A stretch of 10,983 nt of DNA from Thermomicrobiaceae bacterium (GCA_007122555.1 SKTL01000407.1:1-10983), one strand, 5' to 3'; shown: positions 1 to 7,353, counted from the first letter of the stretch. Notes: a model not told the origin generated them from the sequence alone. Numbers and translations: made by a program.

Positions 1-1016
1 GTATCCCCCAGTGCGAAGATCGACGGCACGGCCGGTATTCTGAGATGCTCATCGACGACAACCCGGCCGTCCCGCGCTTTCTGGACCGCCAGTCCCGCGG
101 TGATCGGACTCGGGCGGATGCCGGCGGTCCATACGATCACGTCGCCCTCGATCCGCTCGTCTTCGCGAGTGATGACCGCGTTTTCGCGGATCCCGGCGAC
201 GCGCGTGTTCAGGCGCAACTCGACGCCGATCCGCTTGAATCGTTCAACGGCGATCTCGCCGATACGCTCGTGGATGCCGGGGAGCACATGATCGCTGGCC
301 TCGATGAGTATGATTTTGACTTCGTCGTCCGTAATCTCCGGGTAGAAGCGGATCATGTTGTGACGCAGGAGATCGTGCAGCGAACCGGTTAACTCGATCC
401 CGGTGGCGCCTCCGCCGACGACAATGAACGTCAGCAGGCGCCGTCGCTCGGCAGGGTCCGTCAGCTGGGTCGCCCGCTCGAAGTTCCTGACGATCTGGCG
501 ATGAAGGTCGTTGGCGTGAGAGATGGTCTTCAGACTGAATGAGCGATCCTGGACTTCCTGCATGCCGAAGTAGTTGGTCTGACTGCCCAGCCCGAGGACG
601 AGGTAGTCGTACTCGATCTGGCCCGCAGCGGTCGTGAGCACCTTGTCCATCGGATTCACGCCGTAGATGCGGGAACAGACGAACTTGAACCCGCGTGTGG
701 CGCAGAAGCGGCGAAGCGGATAGGTCAGGTTGGTCGAGTCGACTGCTCCGGTCGCTACCTGATACAACAACGGAGTGAACAGGTGATAGTTGTTCTGGTC
801 GACCAGTGTGACATCCGCCGATCCAGCCGGAAGCTGGTTCGACAGCGCCTCCAGCGCCGAGATCCCGGCAAACCCGGCTCCCGCCACGACGATTCGGGGT
901 TTCTTTCCAGCCTGAGCCCGATAGCGTTCGTATTGCGTTCGACGGCGGGAGAGAAGCCAGCCGGCCGCGCCGGCTCCAGCCGCGATCGCGGCGAGCTTTC
1001 CGAGTTTGCCGATCAC
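1..1016 (-). CDS. ndh: Type II NADH:quinone oxidoreductase (NDH-2), 3' end outside window
   Basis: A single-subunit, non-proton-pumping flavoprotein that moves electrons from NADH to membrane quinone. I translated it by hand; 338 residues are visible before the left edge. An FAD Rossmann motif GAGFAG lies at residues 46-51, followed by the NDH-2 signature NYHLFTPLLYQVATG (about 76-90). The second, NADH-binding Rossmann motif VVGGGATGIELTG (199-211) has an acidic residue ending strand 2 (ILIEAS, E239), which fits NADH. WTAGIRPSP (296-304) and FALGD (334-338) follow. The C-terminal quinone/membrane part is off the window. The start is a GTG at 1016: the only earlier in-frame stop is that of the aldehyde dehydrogenase gene, no other start precedes the Rossmann fold, and GGAG sits 6 nt upstream. 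Residues 8-22 are a Gly/Ala-rich hydrophobic stretch followed by SRRR, a possible extra membrane anchor. It lies 30 bp after the aldehyde dehydrogenase gene and is probably co-transcribed. Family certain; symbol by homology. Confidence 0.9.
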   Translation of the reverse strand, partial: MIGKLGKLAAIAAGAGAAGWLLSRRRTQYERYRAQAGKKPRIVVAGAGFAGISALEALSNQLPAGSADVTLVDQNNYHLFTPLLYQVATGAVDSTNLTYPLRRFCATRGFKFVCSRIYGVNPMDKVLTTAAGQIEYDYLVLGLGSQTNYFGMQEVQDRSFSLKTISHANDLHRQIVRNFERATQLTDPAERRRLLTFIVVGGGATGIELTGSLHDLLRHNMIRFYPEITDDEVKIILIEASDHVLPGIHERIGEIAVERFKRIGVELRLNTRVAGIRENAVITREDERIEGDVIVWTAGIRPSPITAGLAVQKARDGRVVVDEHLRIPAVPSIFALGD

Positions 1017-1046
1017 ACGATGCTCCAGGTTACGCCGATTGATTGA

Positions 1047-2486
1047 CTAAGCCTCGGGATCCGGGATGCGATTGAAGACCGCAAGCCGCGGCTCGGTCAT
1101 GTCTTCAACGGCATAGCGAAGCCCTTCACGACTCAAACCGGAATCCTTGACTCCGCCGTATGGCATATGATCGATCCGGTAGGTCGGAACGTCGTTGATG
1201 ATCACCCCGCCGGCTTCGATCGATTCGAACGCCTGCAACGCATGTTCAAGGCTGTACGTGAAGATGCCGGCCTGCAAACCGAAATCGGAATCGTTGATGT
1301 GCGTCAGCGCCTCAGTGAAATCGTTGAAGGTGAACACATTCACAAGCGGCGCGAACGCCTCGCGAGAACAGACGAAACTCTCCCGCGGCGCGTTCACGAT
1401 GACGGTCGGCTGGAAGAAGCGTCCGTCCGCCTTTCCGCCGCAGAGAACCTCGGCGCCGTCAGATTTCGCCGCTTCGATCCATTCTTCAGTTCGTCCCGCA
1501 GCCTTCTCGTCGATCATCGGGCCGAGATCGGTGCTCTCGTCCATTGGGTCACCGATGTTCATCTTGCCGATCTCATCGAGCAACGCTTCCAGGAATTCAT
1601 CCTTGCGATCCTCGTGGACATAGATGCGCTGCACGGAGATGCAGACCTGGCCGGCGTAGGCGAAGGCTCCGACCCGGCACCGCTGGGCCGCGAGGCGCAC
1701 GTCGGACCGCTTGTCGACGATGACGCCGGCGTTTCCACCGAGTTCAAGAACGACTTTCTTCTTCCCGGCGCGGTTTTTCATGTCCCAGCCAACGTTTGGC
1801 GACCCGGTGAAGCTCAACAACGCGAACCGGTCATCAGTGACGAGCTTGTCGCCGACTTCCCGGTCCATCGCCATCACGCTGACGGCGCCCTTCGGAAGGT
1901 CCGTCTCATCGATCAGCTGAGCGAAGGTAAGCATGGTGAGGGGATCATGCGTCGGCGCCTTCAGAACGATCGGGTTCCCGGATGCAATCGCGGGCGCCAC
2001 TTTGTGCAAGGCCAGATTAAGCGGGAAGTTGAATGGCGAGATGCCGGCGATGGGTCCGATCGGAAAGCGTCGGGTGAATCCAAAACGCCCGGCGGATGAG
2101 GCCATCAAGTCCAGCGGAATGGTTTCCCCGCCGATGCGCTTTGCCTCTTCAACGGCCGTTTGCAGGGTGAAGACGCCGCGCTGGACCTCAACGCGGGAAT
2201 CCTTGATCGGCTTGCCGGCCTCTTTCGTCATGAGCTCGACAAACTCGTCCTCGCGCCTGGCGAGTCCGTCGGCGAGCTGCTGCAGGACCGCCGCGCGTTC
2301 AAACGTCTGCATCTTGCGGGTCGTCTGGAAGGCGTCGACCGCGGCCTTCGTGGCGTGCTCGAGGTCTTCTTTCGTTGCGAAGGAGGTCGTCCCGACGACG
2401 TCGCCGTTGTAGGGATTGGTAATGTCGAGCGACTTACCTGACGTTCGCCATTCGCCACCGCAGTAAAACTTGTACTCAGCGGGCAT
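1047..2486 (-). CDS. NAD(P)-dependent aldehyde dehydrogenase, ALDH21-like
   Basis: Oxidises an aldehyde to its acid with NAD(P)+. The protein is full length (479 aa, normal for the superfamily) and the catalytic set is intact: Asn153 in SPFNFPLNL, Lys176 in VLKAPT, general base Glu248 in LELGGN, and nucleophile Cys282 in AGQVCIS. The usual EEIFGPV motif is present as the variant REAFAPLV (Glu376). The segments LSFTGSPNVGW, AGKKKVVLELGGNAG, DFGLQAGIFT and the C-terminal INDVPTYRIDHMPYGGVKDS and TEPR motif match, from memory, the ALDH family 21 / RNP123 group and its bacterial relatives. These are linked to aldehyde detoxification, but the substrate cannot be read from sequence; lactaldehyde or semialdehyde use is also possible. 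The ATG start has a purine-rich GAAGGGAAG 5 nt upstream. It follows a terminator-like hairpin after nuoI, so it probably has its own promoter in 2487-2590, where I could not find a convincing one. ndh follows 30 bp downstream. Confidence 0.9.
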   Translation of the reverse strand: MPAEYKFYCGGEWRTSGKSLDITNPYNGDVVGTTSFATKEDLEHATKAAVDAFQTTRKMQTFERAAVLQQLADGLARREDEFVELMTKEAGKPIKDSRVEVQRGVFTLQTAVEEAKRIGGETIPLDLMASSAGRFGFTRRFPIGPIAGISPFNFPLNLALHKVAPAIASGNPIVLKAPTHDPLTMLTFAQLIDETDLPKGAVSVMAMDREVGDKLVTDDRFALLSFTGSPNVGWDMKNRAGKKKVVLELGGNAGVIVDKRSDVRLAAQRCRVGAFAYAGQVCISVQRIYVHEDRKDEFLEALLDEIGKMNIGDPMDESTDLGPMIDEKAAGRTEEWIEAAKSDGAEVLCGGKADGRFFQPTVIVNAPRESFVCSREAFAPLVNVFTFNDFTEALTHINDSDFGLQAGIFTYSLEHALQAFESIEAGGVIINDVPTYRIDHMPYGGVKDSGLSREGLRYAVEDMTEPRLAVFNRIPDPEA

Positions 2487-2590
2487 GATTACTTCCCTTC
2501 GTTAGACAGGGCGGGGCTGAGGATAGCCCGGCCTGGATTCAGTGCTCGCAGATTTCGCGCCGTGACGCAGCAATATCGCTGCCGGTCTTC

Positions 2591-2628
2591 AAGAACAACG
2601 GGCGGAGCTGGAACCAGCCGGCCGCCCG
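2591..2628 (-). terminator. Rho-independent terminator-like hairpin after nuoI
   Basis: A perfect 7-bp GC stem (CGGGCGG at 2599-2605 paired with CCGCCCG at 2622-2628) has an inner GCTG/CAGC pairing. On the minus strand it is followed directly by GTTGTTCTT. It lies about 30 nt past the nuoI stop and about 105 nt before the aldehyde dehydrogenase start, so it likely separates the nuoG-nuoI and aldh-ndh units. The U tract is broken by G and C, so termination may be partial. Confidence 0.55.
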
Positions 2629-2657
2629 ATTACGTGTCGAGATGTTGATGTGGTTGA

Positions 2658-3089
2658 TCAGGCAGCGCCCCACCAGGTGTCTTCCTGCGCGCCGTAGTTC
2701 GCCAGCTCGGTCTTGGTGTAGATCATACCCTCGCGCTCCTGCGTGGCGAGCTCGTACTGTCCGCTCATCGTAATGGCGTCGACCGGGCAGACCTGAGCGC
2801 ACATGCCGCAGAAGAGGCATCGCCCTGAACGAAGGATGAATTCACCGAGCTCGCGGTCACCCTCTTCTGACGGGACCACGTGCATTTCCAGGCAGCTGGT
2901 TGGACAGATGCGCGAGCAGAGTCCGCAGCCAACGCACAGCGCTTCGCCGGTCTCCGGATCGGCGCGAAGCGCCGGCAGACCGCGAAAGCGACCGGGCATT
3001 TCACGACGCTCTTCCGGGTACTGAATCGTCTGGTTCGGACGAAACAGCCGCTTGAGCGTTACCCAGAATCCACTGACTTCTTCAAACAC
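2658..3089 (-). CDS. nuoI: NuoI-like 2[4Fe-4S] ferredoxin subunit of complex I
   Basis: A 143-residue iron-sulfur protein of the complex I connecting arm, which passes electrons through two [4Fe-4S] clusters (N6a/N6b) towards the quinone site. Two full ferredoxin motifs are visible: C52-C55-C58-C62P and C91-C94-C97-C101P. The family signature upstream of them, YPEERREMPGRFRGLPAL (residues 24-41), is the NuoI hallmark and separates it from generic ferredoxins. The N-terminus MFEEVSGFWVTLKRLF matches the amphipathic helix by which NuoI lies on the membrane. Length is slightly short for NuoI (usually about 150-180 aa). The start is GTG at 3089, supported by GAGG about 9 nt upstream. It begins 30 bp after the nuoG-like gene in the same direction. 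In canonical operons nuoH lies between nuoG and nuoI; here it is missing. Confidence 0.9.
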   Translation of the reverse strand: MFEEVSGFWVTLKRLFRPNQTIQYPEERREMPGRFRGLPALRADPETGEALCVGCGLCSRICPTSCLEMHVVPSEEGDRELGEFILRSGRCLFCGMCAQVCPVDAITMSGQYELATQEREGMIYTKTELANYGAQEDTWWGAA

Positions 3090-3119
3090 GGTGCTGTCCC
3101 TCGCGTTCCTGCTTCAGCG

Positions 3120-5525
3120 TTAGCGTTCGATTGAAGCGAACTGAATCGACTCTTCAGGCAGGCTGTCACCCAGCTGCAGGAAGGGCGAGTCTTCTGTTCC
3201 GAAGGCGCGAACCGGCCACTGCATCGAGCTGCGTTCGAGCCGCGGGAAGGACACGCCCTGGTAGATCGGAGCCATCCGGGAAATCTCATCGAGTATCAGC
3301 GACGGATGAGTGAACGTCAGGCTATAGCCCATGCGCTCGGCGATCTCCTGCACGTACCAGGAGTGCGGCTGCGCATCGCCTGGCGGTGCGATTGCGTGGC
3401 GAACTCGCTGTATGGTGCGATCGGCGCTGGTGAACGATCCATCCTTTTCAAGATACATCGCTCCCGGCAAGACGACGTGGGCGAGATCGGTCAGCTCGCT
3501 GCTGAACGTGTCTTCGACAACAAGGAAGTCCAGTTTCGGAAGAACGTCAAGCAGGCGCTTGTCGAAACCGTAGCTGCGTTCGTGGCTTGAAGCGGCGATA
3601 TACATGGCCCGGATTTCGCCGGAATCGACCGCGTCGATCATCTCGGTCATTGTATAGCCGGTCACCCCGGGCAGTTCCCTAATGACCTTGAATCCGTTCT
3701 GCGCGATCTGCGATTCGTTCCAGCGAAGGCTCCAGTTTGCTGCGAAGTGATCGACGATTTCCGGATCTTCGACCGGCTGGTAACCCGGAAGGAAGGACGG
3801 GTGGCAACCCATGTCTGTCGCCCCCTGCAGGTTGGCCGGACCCCGGTAGGTCATGACACCCGCACCGGCAATACCGATGTTCCCGGTCATGACCGCCAGA
3901 TTGCTGATCACCCGGCTGGCATCGCCTACGTGCGCTTTGCTTTCGGATGCGAGTGTCGAGAAGATCACTGAGGGCGGGTACTCGCCCGGCTCGGTTTCCC
4001 CGTGACGGAAACGGCCCCCGGTCGCGTAGAGCAGCGCCGCCTGTTCGAACTTCTCAATCGGTTCATCAAGACTTGCGGCAATCTCAGCCGGCTCGACATC
4101 CTCCAGCAGTTCCTGGAACTCATCGTAGGTTGAGTGACCCGGATCGATCGGGCGAGCGAGGCCACGCTCATGGATGATCTTTGCGACGGCTAGGAGAACG
4201 TCCGTCTGACGATCGATCGGCGCTTTGATCCAGACATCTCCGCGCTCGCACATTGGGAAGGAGTCCTCGCTGACGACGACGAGGGCGTTTTCCCGATATT
4301 TTCGCGCCCAGTAGATCCAGTACGACGCGATCGGCGCCATCTTGTCGATACTTGGGCCAACGACGAGCACTGAATGCGAGTCGGTGAACATTTCCTGCAG
4401 TGAATTACTCGATGCGGTGATGCCGATCGACTCCAGCAGGGCCGATTCGGTATCAATGACCGCGCTGTTCACGAGCCGGTCGATGTTGTTGGTTCCCATG
4501 ACCGCGCGGGTGAACTGCTGGAGGAGGTAGCTTTCTTCATTGGTGTTTTCCGGGTTCGCCAGCGCGGCAAAGGTGTCGCCCTGATAGTGCTTGAGCTTCT
4601 CAGCCACCGTATCGACGGCTGAATCGAGATCGGTCTCAACCAGTTCACCTTTGTCGTTGCGAACCAGCGCGGTTTCCAGGCGATCGACATGCTGAACGGT
4701 CTCGTACCCCCACTTGCCATGCTTGCAGGTGTAGCCGTGGTTGACGCCGCGCTCCCAAAGGTGCGTTGTTCGTCGAACGATGCCGCGATTGTGCTCGATG
4801 TTGAGCGTGCAGCCGACATCGCAGAATCCGCAGATCGTCTGAGTAGAATCGAGCTCCCACGGGTGCATGCCGAACTTGCGATCAGTCAGCGCTCCGACCG
4901 GACAGACCGCGATGCACATGCCGCAGTGCGTGCAGGAAGTGTCGCGCAGGTCCTGGCCGTAGGCCGTGCCGATCTCGGCTTCCAGACCGCGTCCGAGCAC
5001 CTCGATTGCGGTCGCGCCAATGACTTCGTCGCAGACCCGTGTGCAGCGAGCGCAGATAATGCAGCGATCCCACTTGTAATCGATCAGATCCGACAAATGG
5101 ACGTATTCCTGCGCCAGCTTGGGTCGCTGGTAGGGGTTGGTATGGACGTTGTGAAGATAGGTGTTGTCCTGGAGATAACACTCGCCGGACTTGTCGCAGG
5201 TCGGGCAATCGAGTGCATGGTCGACCAGATACATCTGGAGCACGAACTGGCGTGATTCGAGCGCCGGCTCCGAGTGCGTTAGCACTTCCATGCCGTCGCG
5301 AGCGACCGCCGCGCATGACTCGACCAGGCCACCGCGGCGACCCAGCACCTCGACGGTGCAGATCCGGCACGAGCCCCAGGGTCGAAGCAACGGCTGAAAA
5401 CAGAGATTCGGCACCTCGATACCGGCCGACTGGCACGCCTCGAGGATAGTGGTTCCTTCCGGAACAGTGACGTTCTGCTCGTTAATCGATAGCGTGATGA
5501 GTTTAGTGTCTGGTGTGGTGACCAT
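3120..5525 (-). CDS. nuoG: NuoG / formate dehydrogenase alpha-like Fe-S protein with degenerate molybdopterin site
   Basis: An 801-residue electron-wiring protein. Clusters in order by motif: [2Fe-2S] C42/C53/C56/C71; His-ligated [4Fe-4S] H103/C107/C110/C116; two complete ferredoxin-type clusters, C155/158/161/165 and C198/201/204/208; and a [4Fe-4S] at the head of the molybdopterin domain, C232/C235/C239/C267. The complete second ferredoxin motif (CTHCGMCIAVCPVGAL) is typical of NAD-linked formate dehydrogenases and hydrogenases; classical NuoG keeps only its last Cys. The molybdopterin-like domain (about 283-720) retains the formate dehydrogenase signatures TNEESYLLQQ, RAVMGTNN and NLQGATDMG. 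However, the catalytic Cys/Sec-His of that family aligns with V352-N353 (DRLVNSAV), the relay Lys aligns with H269, and the C-terminal dinucleotide-binding domain is absent. This favours a structural, complex I-like role over formate oxidation. The ATG start has AGGAGG 13 nt upstream, a long spacing. It is followed by nuoI. The symbol reflects the closest role, not proven membership of complex I. Confidence 0.82.
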   Translation of the reverse strand: MVTTPDTKLITLSINEQNVTVPEGTTILEACQSAGIEVPNLCFQPLLRPWGSCRICTVEVLGRRGGLVESCAAVARDGMEVLTHSEPALESRQFVLQMYLVDHALDCPTCDKSGECYLQDNTYLHNVHTNPYQRPKLAQEYVHLSDLIDYKWDRCIICARCTRVCDEVIGATAIEVLGRGLEAEIGTAYGQDLRDTSCTHCGMCIAVCPVGALTDRKFGMHPWELDSTQTICGFCDVGCTLNIEHNRGIVRRTTHLWERGVNHGYTCKHGKWGYETVQHVDRLETALVRNDKGELVETDLDSAVDTVAEKLKHYQGDTFAALANPENTNEESYLLQQFTRAVMGTNNIDRLVNSAVIDTESALLESIGITASSNSLQEMFTDSHSVLVVGPSIDKMAPIASYWIYWARKYRENALVVVSEDSFPMCERGDVWIKAPIDRQTDVLLAVAKIIHERGLARPIDPGHSTYDEFQELLEDVEPAEIAASLDEPIEKFEQAALLYATGGRFRHGETEPGEYPPSVIFSTLASESKAHVGDASRVISNLAVMTGNIGIAGAGVMTYRGPANLQGATDMGCHPSFLPGYQPVEDPEIVDHFAANWSLRWNESQIAQNGFKVIRELPGVTGYTMTEMIDAVDSGEIRAMYIAASSHERSYGFDKRLLDVLPKLDFLVVEDTFSSELTDLAHVVLPGAMYLEKDGSFTSADRTIQRVRHAIAPPGDAQPHSWYVQEIAERMGYSLTFTHPSLILDEISRMAPIYQGVSFPRLERSSMQWPVRAFGTEDSPFLQLGDSLPEESIQFASIER

Positions 5526-5564
5526 TCCGGTGAACTGGCCTCCTCGTTACAGTGCAACGGGAGA

Positions 5565-5626
5565 AGCCCGCCGCAACGACTATCCGGGTTCTGTCGATTC
5601 GTACTCGCCAGCGATACTGGCGGGCT
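5565..5626 (-). promoter_or_regulatory. Possible structured leader RNA upstream of nuoG-like gene
   Basis: In the minus-strand leader, AGCCCGCC (rc of 5619-5626) can pair perfectly over 8 bp with GGCGGGCT (rc of 5565-5572). Alternatively CGCCAG (rc of 5617-5622) pairs with CTGGCG (rc of 5606-5611) across the loop TATCG. The two pairings share bases and cannot both form fully. A small CGAC/GTCG hairpin lies between them. I recognise no known riboswitch consensus, and the pairing may be chance in GC-rich DNA. Confidence 0.3.
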
Positions 5627-5713
5627 ACAGGACGCGGTTCCGGTCGAGCTGGTTGAAGGGAGCCGAGAATTCGATGATCATTAGCACATCGCGGCGGCCT
5701 CCAACTGTTCGGG

Positions 5714-5746
5714 ATTCTATCATACGGTTCGCGCACTCTTTCACAA
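5714..5746 (-). promoter_or_regulatory. Candidate sigma70-type promoter of the nuoG-nuoI unit
   Basis: On the minus strand, TTGTGA (5741-5746) and TATGAT (5719-5724) are separated by 16 bp, giving 4/6 and 5/6 matches to the consensus. An overlapping alternative is the extended -10 TGATAGAAT, with TAGAAT at 5714-5719. Either would place the transcript start near 5706-5713 and give a leader of roughly 185 nt before the ATG at 5525. The call rests on motif matching only. Confidence 0.5.
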
Positions 5747-5838
5747 TCTCCCGCCTGTCGCGCTCCTGTGACGGGTGGGGTATGAATTGGTACCTCAGGC
5801 ATATGGATAGCACCGCGCGCCTCTATTAAGGTTAAGTC

Positions 5839-7284
5839 ATGAATGTGTACCGCTCAGGCGACTCGAACCAGCGCAAACCTGTTCTCAAACCGCTTTCGCA
5901 CGGGCCGAAACAGCGGCAGCGCGCGATTCCATCCGACGGACCAACCGCTCCGGCGGCGAAGCCTGTGGCGGAGCACCCGGCGACCCCCTATTCACCGGCT
6001 TCAACAGAGCCGACTGCGCGAACAGAGACGGCTGACCGTCAGACGGTTAATCGTGCTTCAGCTGATTGGTTCAGAAAGCTGGCGTCGTTCTATCTCGACA
6101 TGGCGCGTCAACGCGTGCGTATGCCAGTCTGGCTGATCGCCGCGCTTGTCTTCGCGCTTGTCGCCGCTCCAACGCTTGCCGTTCTCTATCAGTGGGACGA
6201 TGGCGAAGGTCAGGATCAGCAAACAACAAGTTCAACCGAGCCTGATGAGACTGTCGTCGATTCTGATGACGAAATCCCTCTTGCGCTGGATGTCGACGGA
6301 ATGTTCGATAGCCGGCAGTGGGATGAGCCGAGCAGGCCGCCAGTCTCCCATCGAGAACAGTATCTTCTGGACCAGGGAGTAAACCCGAATCTGGAAGTTC
6401 GTTACGCCGCTGACGAAGTTGAGCGATTGCAAGCCGAACTGGAAGCGATCCAGCGGAACAGCGCGATGCTCCGGAGTCTTGCCCGGCAGCAATCGGGCGA
6501 CCTTTCGGCGGCATATTCGTCGCTGGAAGCGTCACAGGATCATACCGACGGCGCCCTGGACGATCTCCAGACCCGAATCGACGAGCTCGAGGAGCGCATA
6601 CGATCGGTCGACGATCTCGCAAGAGAGTTGCGAGATCTGCTCGGCATGCCGCCGTCGGAATCCGGCATGGGCGGGCCCCAGCAGAATAGCGTCGATGAAG
6701 AGAACGCCGATCCATGGCTGACGCTGCGCGCGGATATCGTTTCAATCGAGCAGTGGGCCGGTTCGCTCGTATTCGACCTCGATGAAGTCAATACCGAGAT
6801 TCAATTGCGCGTGGCGCAGATCAATCAGGCCGGAATTCAGCGCGGGGCGAGCCTTGCGGCTGACATTCAATACTACGAATCCGTGCCGATGGGGTGGCCG
6901 GTTGACGGACCGATCACCTCTCGCTTCGGGATTCGCAGTAGCCCATTTGCTGGTGAAGGCGGCGCTTCCGAGATGCACACCGGCATCGACATCGCCGCTC
7001 GAACCGGGACGCCTGTCGTGGCGACGGGGGCCGGAACGGTGCAGATAGCCGCCGACAGCGGCGGGTATGGACTGCTGGTCGTCATCGATCATGGCCGAGG
7101 AATTACGACCTGGTACGGACACAACTCCCGAATCCTGGTCAGCCCCGGTCAGTGGGTGAGCGCTGGCGATGTCATTGCCGAAGTCGGATCGACCGGACGT
7201 TCAACCGGCCCGCATGTCCACTATGAAGTTCGGATGTATGGCGCTCCGGAGAATCCGCTTCCCTACATGCAGATGAGTCGATAA
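5839..7284 (+). CDS. Membrane-anchored M23 (LytM-type) peptidoglycan endopeptidase
   Basis: A 481-residue zinc metallopeptidase expected to cut peptidoglycan cross-bridges outside the membrane. The N-terminal 95 residues are Pro/basic-rich and probably cytoplasmic. One transmembrane helix follows (about 96-117, PVWLIAALVFALVAAPTLAVL), then an acidic linker (about 120-146). A charged heptad-like region (about 190-268, rich in Glu, Leu and Arg) predicts a coiled coil, and the C-terminal M23 domain spans about 350-475. All zinc/catalytic motif residues are present: H380 and D384 in HTGID, H428 in WYGHNS, and H459/H461 in HVH, so it should be an active enzyme rather than an EnvC-like activator. 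The coiled coil plus LytM layout resembles cell-division or elongation hydrolase regulators. The ATG has AAGG 8 nt upstream. It is transcribed divergently from the nuoG-like gene; gatB follows from its own promoter. The family is certain and the precise role unknown. Confidence 0.9.
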   Translation: MNVYRSGDSNQRKPVLKPLSHGPKQRQRAIPSDGPTAPAAKPVAEHPATPYSPASTEPTARTETADRQTVNRASADWFRKLASFYLDMARQRVRMPVWLIAALVFALVAAPTLAVLYQWDDGEGQDQQTTSSTEPDETVVDSDDEIPLALDVDGMFDSRQWDEPSRPPVSHREQYLLDQGVNPNLEVRYAADEVERLQAELEAIQRNSAMLRSLARQQSGDLSAAYSSLEASQDHTDGALDDLQTRIDELEERIRSVDDLARELRDLLGMPPSESGMGGPQQNSVDEENADPWLTLRADIVSIEQWAGSLVFDLDEVNTEIQLRVAQINQAGIQRGASLAADIQYYESVPMGWPVDGPITSRFGIRSSPFAGEGGASEMHTGIDIAARTGTPVVATGAGTVQIAADSGGYGLLVVIDHGRGITTWYGHNSRILVSPGQWVSAGDVIAEVGSTGRSTGPHVHYEVRMYGAPENPLPYMQMSR

Positions 7285-7329
7285 TACCCGAGCCTTTGCC
7301 CTGTCATCCTGATGGGGAAAGGACTTCAT

Positions 7330-7353
7330 GGCGCGCTCTGCGCCTGGGTGTTT
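7330..7353 (+). terminator. Weak hairpin, possible terminator after the M23 gene
   Basis: GGCGC (7330-7334) pairs with GCGCC (7340-7344) around GCTCT, followed by TGGGTGTTT. A second imperfect stem, CCTTT.CCC/GGG.AAAGG, lies just upstream at 7293-7322. There is no real U tract, so this is a tentative call. It falls between the M23 stop and the gatB promoter. Confidence 0.25.

Larger units (their letters stand above)
5526..5838. other. Divergent intergenic region between nuoG-like gene and M23 peptidase
   Basis: 313 bp without a supported gene. It holds the candidate promoter and leader of the nuoG-like gene (minus strand) and the start-proximal region of the M23 gene (plus strand). Short reading frames on both strands lack ribosome binding sites and recognisable protein features. 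I found no convincing plus-strand -35/-10 pair for the M23 gene. The AT-richer stretches around 5781-5810 (tatgaattggta, catatggatag) are the likeliest place for one. Confidence 0.6.

Noticed and set aside
45..392. 115-codon plus-strand frame at the left edge
   Set aside because: It lies opposite the NDH-2 coding sequence, whose two Rossmann motifs and WTAGIRP motif are clear on the minus strand.
1167..2099. 310-codon open frame on the plus strand opposite the aldehyde dehydrogenase
   Set aside because: Antisense to a full-length gene with intact catalytic motifs; its translation has no recognisable domain and no ribosome binding site. GC-rich codon bias creates such frames.
2539..2820. 93-codon minus-strand frame spanning the end of nuoI and the following gap
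   Set aside because: Mostly overlaps nuoI in another frame and covers the terminator-like hairpin; no similarity recognised.
3120..5525. Functional formate dehydrogenase (fdhA)
   Set aside because: The Cys/Sec-His pair is replaced by Val-Asn, the relay Lys by His, and the C-terminal dinucleotide-binding domain is absent, so formate oxidation is unlikely.
5625..5813. Short minus-strand frame upstream of the nuoG-like gene (62 codons)
   Set aside because: GTG start without a Shine-Dalgarno sequence, overlaps the candidate promoter, and shows no protein features.
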